DNA of 64,000 nt from Lophium mytilinum (Eukaryota > Ascomycota > Dothideomycetes > Mytilinidiales > Mytilinidiaceae): contig MU004189.1 of the NCBI GenBank assembly GCA_010093605.1, forward strand, positions 565,834 through 629,833, read 5' to 3'. A model generated the notes under the pieces. That model saw only the letters and a list, made by a program, of their open reading frames with translations. It was not told the DNA's origin and did no database searches. Shown here one piece after another: positions 32,045 to 41,400 of this stretch (position 1 is its first letter; every line of letters starts with the position of its first letter). A program made the position numbers and the translations under genes.

Positions 32045-32538
32045 TCAATACAGATGCTCTTAGAGGCCTTGTGTGTATGAATCTGTAAACTACCATCACT
32101 GTTCTTTTCGGTTAGGACGAACGTGATATTGCATTCTCGATTTAACTGCTTTTCTTCTACTACTCTTTTACAGAGCCGACCTTTCGCTTTTCATCTTGAA
32201 CTCAGACAAGCACCGTTGAAATGACAGGGACGTTATGAGATCAGTACTTGGTGGTGTTCTCGAGTACTTATATACCATACTTTTAGCACAGATGACTCTC
32301 TAAAGCTCTACTGAGCTAGCTACTGAAAACCTACAATAAGAAGTAATCTGCTAGTAGGACAACCTTGGGAGGGTCTGTGGGGTGCTTCTGGAGACGCAGC
32401 AGATTGAAATGATACATCACGTGACTGCGCCGGATGAATGTCGGTAATCTTTGGCGCCCTCTCATCAACAAGTCCCAGCCACACCAACGCGTTCTTCTCC
32501 TTCATCAACACCACCTCATCCACACCACCCACCCCACC
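32045..32538. other. Intergenic, 3' UTR and RAD21 promoter
   Basis: About 490 bp between tandem genes. The last ~80 bp are CA-rich, as expected for a fungal 5' leader. Nothing else seen. Confidence 0.5.
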
Positions 32539-34367
32539 ATGTTCTACTCCGAGACCCTGCTGTCCAGAGAGGGGCCGCTGGCCCGTGTCTGGCTGGCTGC
32601 CAACATGGAGCGTAAGCTCTCGAAGAACATGATCGTGAGCTCAAACATAACGCAGAACGTTAATACCATCGTCGGGAAGGACCAGGCGGACCAGGCGCCG
32701 ATCGCCCTGCGACTCAGTGGCCAGCTGCTGCTCGGCGTGGTGCGCATCTACAGCCGGAAGGCGCGCTATCTGTTGGAAGACTGCAATGAAGCACTCCTGA
32801 AGCTTAAGATGGTCAGTCGCGTCATTTTGCGACTTTGCGCAATTCGCATTTTCTAACAATTGGATAGGCTTTTAGGTCTAGCAATGATGTCGATATCCCC
32901 GCGAACCAGACCCACGCCGCGAATCCGAAGTCTCTGTTGCTTGTTGATCAGGTTACTGATATGGACCTCTTTTTGGCGCCGCCGGATCCCTTTATGCTTC
33001 AAACTCAATCACAGCTACGGGGTGACCTAGGGGCTGCGCAAGATCCGAACTACTTGATATACAGCCAGCAGGTTCTATCTACAAGCATTGAGGAGCCTAC
33101 GGAGGATACTGTTGAAGCTCTGGACAATGACATCGACCTTAATTTTGACGATGACCTTCTGGATGGAACGAGCATGGGAATCGAAATGGCCAGAGATGCC
33201 CCGCTTGAGCGAAACGCGTCGGAGGAGTTTGGCGATAGCGCGAAGCCACTAGACGACGATGTGCAGCTGAATTTTGGAGATGATGACCTCATTGTAGAGG
33301 ATACCTCCCTGTTCCAGGGAGCCTTGGATCACAATGACCCGGACACGCCTAATACACCTCACTTTCCTGACCTGGGTGACGTGGGTGCAGACCGCCGGCA
33401 ACGGGACACACTATCGCCGCTATCTTCCATTCGTTCCAGCGTGGAACGAGAGCTGGAACAGACGGTCAATGGGGGACAAAATACGACTCTTTTCGAACCT
33501 CAGGACGAGGAAGATGAGACCCTGCACCAACAGGCCCACAAGGCTAAGCGGCGCAAACTCTTGCATGCTGATGCGGACACCGAAATCCACTCTAACCAGA
33601 TCAGGGCGCAGCAGAACGATCGATCGAAGATCCTGAAAGCCGCTTCCTTCTTACCGCGGGATCCCATGCTCCTCGCGCTCATGACCATGCAAAAGACAGG
33701 AGGGTTTGTCTCGAGTATCTTGGGTGAAGGTCGCAACATTGGTTGGGCACCGGAACTCAGGGATCTCTTGTCACTGGAAGTCGTAAAGCGTTCGGGGGAG
33801 CTGAAGCGGAAACGAAAGACCGAGGAAGACGACGCTCCTGTGGATATCAATCTCGACGACAATGACGAGACGATTCTAGCCAACGACGACACCCTCACCG
33901 GCATTCAGGATGATATCATTGAGCTCCCCGAAGATGCGCCAGCACCACCCCCACTCGAATTGGATGAGGAGGAAGCATTATCCCCCATTCCCGATAATTT
34001 CGACGACACAACAGCTCCTTTCTTGCACCCGGCCGACAGCGGCCCTATCTCACTAGGCACGAAGAATGCCGTTCATCTACTCCGCGAGAGGTTCGGACCA
34101 GCTGCTGCGGAGAGCGAATCTGAGAGGCTGAAGACCAGCGTGCTGTTCCAAGATATGTTGCCGGAGGAGAAGACGACTAAGGCCGATGCGACACGGATGT
34201 TCTTTGAGATGTTAGTGCTGGCTACTAAGTCTGCTATCAAGGTAGAACAGCCAGTCGACCAACTTGGTGGACCTCTTCGGTTCAGAGCCCAGCGAGGGCT
34301 TTGGGGAGATTGGGCTGAGGCGGAGGCTGGCGGAGAGATTGCAGCGGCTGTCGAGGCTGCAGCGTAA
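32539..34367 (+). CDS. rad21: Cohesin alpha-kleisin subunit Rad21/Scc1/Mcd1
   Basis: Two exons, 32539-32811 and 32868-34367, give 590 codons plus stop. The N-terminal Rad21/Rec8 domain (residues 1-105) reads MFYSETLLSREGPLARVWLA, VNTIVGKDQADQAPIALRLS, LLGVVRIYSRKARYLLEDCN and, across the splice junction, LLKLKMAFRSSNDVD. It binds the Smc3 head. An acidic, disordered middle with repeated DDV.LNFGDD-like and LNFDDD segments follows. The C-terminal winged helix (about 535-585), ATRMFFEMLVLATKSAIKVE with PLRFRAQRG, binds Smc1. Kleisin closes the cohesin ring and is cut by separase at anaphase. Arg-rich SxxR segments exist in the middle, but I could not single out a separase site. Confidence 0.95.
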
Positions 34368-35040
34368 ATAGGCTTTGAAGGATTGGACGTTGGACTGGAC
34401 GAGTTTGAAGTCTTATTATGAGGGATTGGGGGTTGGAGTTGGCGGATTCTGGCCTGATTTGGGCTATATCATATGGGAGTTGCGGTTGGAGGTTTTCCTA
34501 AGCAGGTGGGCGTTTTGATGCGGAGGGCCTGGACTTTACTTCCTATCATTGTTTTCAATACGTATTGTTGAATAAGCTCTGGACTAGTTCTCTCGTATTA
34601 GGTAGATACCAGCTCTAATGCAGTCAAGATTTGGATGCACGGTTTAAAGTTTGCTCGTAGTTCTAGCACTGCGACCTAAGTCTGCATGCACTCGAGTGTC
34701 TTTGTTCAAGGTCCCACGATGCATTTCGAGTATTTAGTATGAACGAAATTTAATTGACTAAGCATAGATGGCCGGCGAAACCATCCAAGCTACCTTACGC
34801 GTTATTATCACATAGTGCTCACATTACATACTAGGTCAAGTGAATCTGTATGGGCCATTCATAACTTTGCTGGTGAGAGGTTTCCATCACGTGGGGCCTG
34901 AATACGGTTAGCGTCTCGCTTCATTGCCAAGACATTTCTGCCCTCCCACGAAACTTTGGAATTCATCGAACCTCGCCGTCGCCAGCCATCGCCAACTTAT
35001 TCCACCTCTCCAATCGACAATCCACCCACCTCCACTCACA
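34368..35040. other. Intergenic, RAD21 3' region and eL30 promoter
   Basis: About 670 bp. The last ~110 bp before the eL30 ATG are C-rich, typical of ribosomal-protein leaders. No other feature. Confidence 0.5.
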
Positions 35041-35990
35041 ATGGCCCCCAAGAAGAACAAGAAGACCGCTGACTCGTAAGCCTGCCTTGTCACGAAAGGT
35101 CGTTCAGCTCCATCCCAATCTAACTCGTAAAAAGGATCAACTCGCGCCTTGCGCTTGTGATGAAGTCTGGAAAGTAAGAAAAGCGCCTCTCAATTACACA
35201 AATCCCGGCCGTACAGTGGCTAACACAACTTCTTAGGGTTACTTTGGGCTACAAGTCGACACTCAAGTCGTACGTCTTAACCCCATTCCTGCTGATGCCG
35301 CAATACCCCATTCCCTACCCCTCCAGTACCAAACCATATCTACGACATACGACCCCTTCCCCCGTCTGAATACACGAAAAATCCCGCCCTCTCACTCCGC
35401 TACACGAACTCCGGAGACTCGTTATGTTCGTCCAGCACGCAGATCTCTAACACCCGTCCAGGCTTCGATCCGGAAAGGCTAAGCTTGTCATCATCGCCGG
35501 CAACAGCCCCCCACTGAGGAAGAGCGAGCTCGAATGTACGTTTTACTTCCAATTGCCCTCATGAGCGACTTTTATATCCCTTTAGTATCTCCCCGTGGCG
35601 AATCGAAATAGCTCATACAGTTACTAACTTTTTCCAGACTACAGCATGCTCTCCAAGACCTCCGTGCATCATTTCTCCGGCAACAACGTACGTCTACAAC
35701 CCTAATCCTGCCTCACGGCCTAACGACGGGGCCACTATCATGGTCGGTCCCCGAGGGCAAGCCCTGAGAAGATGTCTCTCCCCGCAGAGACTTCGGAGGG
35801 CTATGCATCATACTAACGCGCTGGATTATAAAGATCGAATTGGGCACTGCCTGCGGTAAACTCTTCCGCTGCTCGACCATGGCTATCTTGGATGCTGGTA
35901 AGTTGCAGAATATCTCTCGGTTTTAAGGATTCCGATTAGTACTAACACGGCCTAGGTGACTCCGACATCCTGAGCACGAGCACCGCATAA
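35041..35990 (+). CDS. rpl30: 60S ribosomal protein eL30 (L30)
   Basis: Seven exons: 35041-35075, 35135-35173, 35237-35269, 35462-35535, 35638-35687, 35834-35897 and 35956-35990. They sum to 330 nt, 109 codons plus stop, with all phases consistent. The product begins MAPKKNKKTADSINSRLALV and continues MKSGKVTLGYKSTLKSLRSG, KAKLVIIAGNSPPLRKSELE, YYSMLSKTSVHHFSGNNIEL and GTACGKLFRCSTMAILDAGD, the complete eL30 fold. Exons of 33-74 nt with six introns make this the most intron-dense gene in the window, in line with the known richness of introns in fungal ribosomal-protein genes. In yeast, L30 binds its own transcript to block splicing; whether that operates here cannot be judged by eye. No ORF caller would see this gene from long frames. 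Confidence 0.96.
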
Positions 35991-36388
35991 ACGTGAGACG
36001 AGGGATGAGTGGGACCGGTTCTAGAAAACTTTTATGGCTCAATTGGAATGGTCAGCGGTGTTCGAGGCGCCGGCTTAAGTGCGGACGGCGTGATACCCGC
36101 CCTGCGGCATCAAGTTAGCGCTCATGAATCAAAAAGATCAGTAGTGCTCAGCACACAATTCACATCTTGTCGTGCTGCCTGCCACAATATCTTCCCAGGC
36201 AGTCGAAGTGAAACATTTCAGACTCAGCGCCGCAGTAACCACACTTCGGTTCGAGGACATCCAACTCGAAGCCCGTTAGGCGATCCATAGTCGCAAAGAA
36301 TACGGCCGATAGCAGCTCCCAAATGCCATCTCCAAGGGGCAAGCAGCAAAATAACCTTCCCCGAAGCACCCTTCACTACCCCCCATTC
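35991..36388. other. Intergenic between convergent genes
   Basis: About 400 bp between eL30 and the convergent hypothetical gene. No feature recognised. Confidence 0.5.
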
Positions 36389-37264
36389 CTACCACGCGAC
36401 GCTGCTCATCCTCTCCCTCCGCCCCAACCTGCCCCCTTCCCTCCAATTCTCCTCCTGTGGTGGTGGCACAAACTTGACCCGCCCCTCGGCGGTATTCCCC
36501 TCACTAACCCTCCTCTCCCCCCTAACCCGCGGCACCTCCTCCCTCACCTCCTGAACCGGCCCTACACGACTCTCAAACCGTGGCGGCAAGTATAGCGGCG
36601 ACAAGCGCGCGGCGTCCACTGGCACAAATGTGGGCGACAGGCGGGTTATGTCCAGGAACTCGTGCGCTGTGAGCAGGTCGTTGTCCGAGTCGACGGTGGT
36701 GGCGGAGATGCGGCGGATCTCGGGGATTATGTAGTGCGTCGGGGGGAAGAGCGGGCGGGTCGTTGAGGAGCGGCGGCGGGTGGGGGTCGGAGAGTGGATG
36801 ATGTGCGGACTGGGTGGCGGAGAGGCGAAGAAGGGGTTTGTTGAGCTGCGTCTGGGCGGTGGGGAGTAGAGTGGAGCGTTGTGCATGGTGGCGAGGGTGC
36901 CGGGGTGGGGGAGGATGGGGCGGGGAGGGGTGGGCGCTTTGGGGGGCGTAGTTGGCGTTCGTGTCGATGTCGGGGATGACGACGTTCGGTTCGTTGAAAG
37001 GGAGGTCGAGGTGCGGATGCCGGGGAGTAGCTGCGGAGGAGTGGTGGCCCTGTCGGCTTGAGGTTGCAGGTGATATCGAGATGTCGATGATGATGCAGTT
37101 GGGCTTGCTTTGTATGGGTGCGGGCTGGTCGTCTTGTTTTTCGAGGGCGCAAAGCCGCAAAGCGCAAAACAGCCGTCGTCGTGGTTGGATGAGGTGGAAG
37201 GGGTTAGGGACGTTTTCCTTCGCCGGACGGGCAGCGCGCGCGATACGGCCGGGCCGTCTAGCAT
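36389..37264 (-). CDS. Pro/Ser/Thr-rich hypothetical protein
   Basis: Intronless, 291 residues from the ATG at 37264. Most of it is predicted to be disordered: Ser/Thr/Pro-rich runs with PPPRRSS, SPPPSPHIIHSPTP and RRRSSTTRP. The more structured-looking part (about 175-235) contains YIIPEIRRISATTVDSDNDL, LDITRLSPTFVPVDAARLSP and LYLPPRFESRVG, which probably gives the family its identity. Repeated RRxSS motifs look like basophilic kinase sites. I do not recognise it. It is one of three open frames over this GC-rich stretch, chosen because it has an ATG, the longest continuous frame and no Arg/His/Pro shadow composition. Confidence 0.6.
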   Translation of the reverse strand: MLDGPAVSRALPVRRRKTSLTPSTSSNHDDGCFALCGFAPSKNKTTSPHPYKASPTASSSTSRYHLQPQADRATTPPQLLPGIRTSTSLSTNRTSSSPTSTRTPTTPPKAPTPPRPILPHPGTLATMHNAPLYSPPPRRSSTNPFFASPPPSPHIIHSPTPTRRRSSTTRPLFPPTHYIIPEIRRISATTVDSDNDLLTAHEFLDITRLSPTFVPVDAARLSPLYLPPRFESRVGPVQEVREEVPRVRGERRVSEGNTAEGRVKFVPPPQEENWREGGRLGRRERMSSVAW

Positions 37265-37750
37265 GAAGAGATCGGGGAGTGAAGTTCCTCCTGGGTGTGT
37301 ACGCTGGTGTCGATATTCATATAGGACTTTTAGAGATTCGCCATAGGACTTGTAGATGGCAAAGCAGATGTGTAGGGGAGGGTGCTGGATCAGGTGGCAC
37401 TTGTGATTCAGGAAAGAGCAGCTGGAGTCAAATCAGCTTGAGCAGAGTGAGACTCTTGTTGACCGCATGGTGAGTGGTAATGCTCCTTCCGGTATAACTG
37501 AGACACGACCGAAGCTTCTTTCACCATCGCGATGAGTAGATGGTAGTGTTACAGAAGAAGAGACAGCTTAAGGGTGGGTCGGCCGAACCCATAATGGAAG
37601 ATAACTATTGACTATAAGAATAAGAGACAAATCCTTGTTGCTCGTATCCACCTAGTGTCAAAGACGACGGACGTAAAAGCGTAACGAAATCTTCCTTTTC
37701 CACCAGATCAGCGATCGCGTCACCCTATTGAGATTATGCAGATGCAACAC
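37265..37750. other. Intergenic, no gene seen
   Basis: About 490 bp between the 3' end of the HNH nuclease gene and the 5' end of the hypothetical gene, both on the minus strand. Nothing recognised. Confidence 0.5.
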
Positions 37751-38543
37751 TCAGCACGTGTTCAACATGCTCGTCAACGCGGACTTCTCCGCCGACGTGA
37801 TAGTCAGATCGTAGACGTACTTGACCTTTACCCACATCTTTGCGTAGGTGCAATAGTACGAGGCTGAAAAATATGCTGTTAGCTTGGAATGCTCGCCTAT
37901 GGGTTCGTGAACAAAAGGACTTACTCAGAGGAGGCTTCCAGTCCTCAGGTCCACTGTCACTCTTGGCTTCGTTGACGTTATCTGTTACAGCAAGCAGTTG
38001 AGGGTTAGTCAGGTCGTTGGCGAATGCCTGACGTTGCGCGGTAGTCCATGAAGCGGCACCAGACTGGAGACAGTTATAACTTTATGTTTCTTAACTGAAT
38101 GCTGGGAAGGACTAAGCTCACCTTCCAAGCGTTCGAGAGGGGGACGAGATGGTCGATGTCCAAGTCACTAGCCGCTGTCCACGTAGCTCCATCGTAGGGA
38201 GAGTACCATGAGCCACTTGTAGAAGCACAGGCAGAGTTCGTGACGACACTAGTGCCGTCGCGCTTGAGGACAGTTTCTCGTGTGTTGCAGGTACTGTATT
38301 GTTAGACGATTTGATGAAAATAGGGAATTGAATGCATTACCCGCTTATGGTGATCCAGTGAGGGAACAGGTCTCGAGAGTATCCGTCCTGCGAGCCCTGA
38401 GCCGCAACGGTCAGGGCAGCCAAATTGCTCTTAGCAGTCGCCTTGGTAGGGACGCCAGGTGGTGAAGGAGCTGGAGCAGGTGCAGGCAGCGCGTGGACTA
38501 CGGACGAGCCCGCAAGAAGACCAATGGCAAGAAGCATCTTCAT
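37751..38543 (-). CDS. Secreted HNH nuclease-like protein (DUF1524/GmrSD C-terminal type)
   Basis: Exons 38543-38341, 38293-38122, 38063-37925 and 37863-37751 give 208 codons plus stop. A signal peptide (MKMLLAIGLLAGSSVVHAL) is followed by a Pro/Ala linker and then the domain: ISGTCNTRETVLKRDG, GSWYSPYDGATWT, DLDIDHLVPLSNAWKSGA, RQAFANDLTNPQLLAVTDNV, NEAKSDSGPEDWKPP and a Cys-containing YYCTYAKMWVKVKYVYDLT. DxDHxVPL and the NxxKxD..P.xW block are the HNH catalytic motifs of DUF1524. Paired Cys residues (TCNT, SAC, YYC, NTC at the end) suggest disulfides, as expected outside the cell. Close relatives occur in actinobacteria as well as fungi. A role in extracellular DNA digestion is inference. 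Confidence 0.9.
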
Positions 38544-39398
38544 GTTTGCGGGGGAATTTCTGACAATCGAGGCCCAACCTTGAAATCAGATGCTGATCTT
38601 GGCTGGCTGGAGAAAAGTGATACCACGATCTTCGCCACCTTTAAATAATACTTCACTGTCGGAAGCTCCCGCGATTCTGGAATGAATATTAGTAGTTGCA
38701 GGCTAACGATAGCAACGCATCCGAGCGTATCCTGAAATACAGGCTCCATTATAGCGACGACGAGATCAAAGTGGAAGGTCCAGGGAGATGCCAAGAGTGA
38801 TATGCAAGGCGCGTAGAGACTGTGTTCCTGAGTAGTGAATGGAGCTGCTCCATTTGGTGTCCGGGACCGCCCTTTATGCAAGGACAGCGTGCTTGGCGAG
38901 ATCGTTGGAGGGGTTCAGAGGCGGGATATTGGAGTGGAGGGCGCGGTAGGCGACACGATGGGCGGGGATCTCTTATCATTCGTTCTGGGGTGCAGATCGC
39001 CTTCGGGTGTTATTTCATGGTCCCTGCCCGAAACACAAGCTTCGTGATGCGCACTAGAACATTTATGCCCTGTCTGCCGTCGGGCCGATGCCGTGATCTG
39101 TAGGAGAGTGCCAGGTAAGGTCAATATGATTGCAGCCATGTGCCAGTCGAATAAGGCTCAATCCTCCGATTCGACGGCCGTTGTTTATTCCACCCCATAC
39201 CGTGGACTGATGCCGCATTTTTCTTTCTCCACAGATTTGATATTGAACTTGGCATGACTAAAAGCATCTCGTGGACGGGGTATAGGTACCTAGTAATCCT
39301 ACAAAATTCTGCCCGGATATTTCTCTAATGCGCCAGGTGCTCCAGATAGCGCCTCTGATTGATTGAACCACGCGTGTTGTCCTTGCCAGGGCTTGCCA
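38544..39398. other. Intergenic, no gene seen
   Basis: About 850 bp between two minus-strand genes, holding the HNH nuclease promoter and the CwfJ 3' region. Only short overlapping frames. Confidence 0.5.
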
Positions 39399-41144
39399 CT
39401 ACTCGTCGCTTAGAGTGAAATCGAAGTCCTTGAACGCCGACTTGAACGCCGCAACATCCGCTTCCTCCTGCACATGCGTCTGTCCACAATCGTGCCAGTC
39501 GATACGCTGCTCCAACCCCAGAAGCTTGGCCAAAACTCTTCGTCCGAACTGTAGGTCGAACCTGAATGATGCATCCAGGGGAAGCACGAGGCTTGTTTCC
39601 TTGCCCTCGCTAGCATCACCTTCCGAACTAGACCAGATGACGACTCTGAAGAAGTCATTGGATTCCTCGAAGCCGTCGCCAACATCCCTGGCTTCGAACT
39701 TCGGGTATTTCTGATTCTCAGCTTCCACCTTGAAGGCGGCCTCTACTAAGCCCCGGCGAACAAGATCTGCTGATACCGGAAGAAATTGCCAATGAGTGTG
39801 GACGCCGCCTGATCTACTGACTTCCCAAGTGACTGACCCCAGCTCTGATCCGGTCAGGGAGATGAGCATGTTGTGGATGGCGTTGCGATATTTGTTCATC
39901 TCTTTGTAAGTTCCATGGCGAGACTCTTCTTCGATAGACGCCAAGGTAGCTTCGTGGGTTAGTGGAATGATAAGTATGTGACATGGGAACGCCAATTTGG
40001 GAAATGTTTGTCCGGTGCTAAGTGGTCCTTTAGCCGTCGTTAGATACGCGTTGTCGCCGATTGAGGTTATAAGGTGAGTTGCCAGATTGGGATTCGAAAG
40101 ACAGAAAAAACATTCGCCAGCTGTAGGAGGTGCCCGACGACGCTTGTTTCCTCGGCCGTGGCCGCTGTCAGCAAAGCGAAAAGACGACGCCTGACTCGGC
40201 TGCGCAGGCCGCTTTTTACCCGCCATAGATAGCGGCGAAGCAGTTGCCCCAGCGGGTACGGCTACAGGCGAAGCGGCAGTTGGATCTAGTGAGAAGGCGT
40301 ATATCCACTTCTGCTTCTTTGGGTTTCCGAATGGAGCCATGCTGAAGAAGCGAGTGATTGGGAACGTGTCCGGTGATTCCTCGGTTGGTGTGTGGAAGAA
40401 CGGCTCCCGCTCGAAGAAAGTGTCCATAGAAATGGAGAAATGATAGCGCGGCTTTAGTGTCGAACTTAGATCGGCAATGCATTGTTGAGATGGTGGCTCT
40501 CCTAGGTCAGACTGGAACTCGAGCTTCGACCCCGTCCTGATGCCTGCTGGCCATTCGCTAGTCACTAGGATATCGGCTGTATTGGCTCCACGCAATGCTC
40601 GCGCATCCCCCTCGCCATAGAACGGTGGGTATTTGTCTTTCGACGCACCACCAATGATGTTAGGGTCTAGGTTCCCACCAAGGGCCACAATGCGGATGCC
40701 CTCAGAGGTCTTGATGGTAGTTCGCTTGCCGAGGAAATAGAGATTAGAACACAATTCACCAGCAGAGCTTTCCAACTTCTCAATGACGTTTTCGGGGAGA
40801 CCTTGTTTGCCAAGAGCAAAGTAAACTGGGAGGGGGATATCAATGTTTCCTTGGATGAGGGACTGCGCGTTATCCCGATCTTGCGATGTAGCTGTTACGG
40901 GGTCCGCAAAGAGGTCCCCTACGATTATTGCAAGTGAGAAGGCGTTTTTAGCATGCAGGGCTGATATTTTGCTGAAAACGGCTGGAAATTGGCCGTAAAC
41001 ACCACCAACCACGAGACTGTATTTGTTAGAAAGCTCACTGTAAGACTATACGCAGGAACGAAACAAAAGAAGAATGACAAGAAAATGATGTATATTAAAA
41101 GAGGGATCAACAAGGCATAATTGCACTCACATCTTCGAGGCCAT
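39399..41144 (-). CDS. CwfJ-family protein (Drn1/CWF19L1-like)
   Basis: Two exons, 41144-41131 (14 nt, MASK plus two bases) and 41016-39399, give 543 codons plus stop; the tiny first exon restores the family start MASKILVVGGVYGQF. The N-terminal half is a metallophosphatase-like fold (ALHAKNAFSLAIIVGDLF, VALGGNLDP). The CwfJ_C_1 domain follows with GECFFCLSNPNLATHLI, AYLTTAKGPL and FPCHILIIPLTHEATL (HIT-like), and CwfJ_C_2 ends the protein with the conserved WR/W-rich block around HVQEEADVAAFKSAFKDFDF. Drn1 in yeast associates with the late spliceosome and aids debranching of intron lariats by Dbr1. A basic linker HGRGNKRRRAPP lies between the halves and could be a nuclear signal. Confidence 0.93.
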
Positions 41145-41400
41145 ACTGAATCTTTACTTAAGGTCACCGAGTGAGGCTTAGAGGCTGGTCAATCGCTCAT
41201 CTGTGATACATTGTAATGGTGAGAGATGGCTAGGCGGATGTCTAAGTTCAAGTATTGTGGTGAATCAACGTCAAGTTTTCTGGTGGTGGTCGTAGCGCGC
41301 TTGCAGGGATCCTCGATCAGGGATGGCGCGAAATCTTGGCATCCATCTTTTTTTTGGACTTGACGCCGCGGGCATGAATCTTGACAGCCAAACCGCAAAG

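Noticed and set aside
35270-35461. snoRNA in intron 3 of eL30
   Set aside because: One TGATGC and one CTGA are present, but not as a proper C/D pair with a terminal stem.
36573-37167. Two further minus-strand ORFs overlapping the 291-residue hypothetical
   Set aside because: Arg/His/Pro-rich translations typical of shifted frames of a GC-rich gene.
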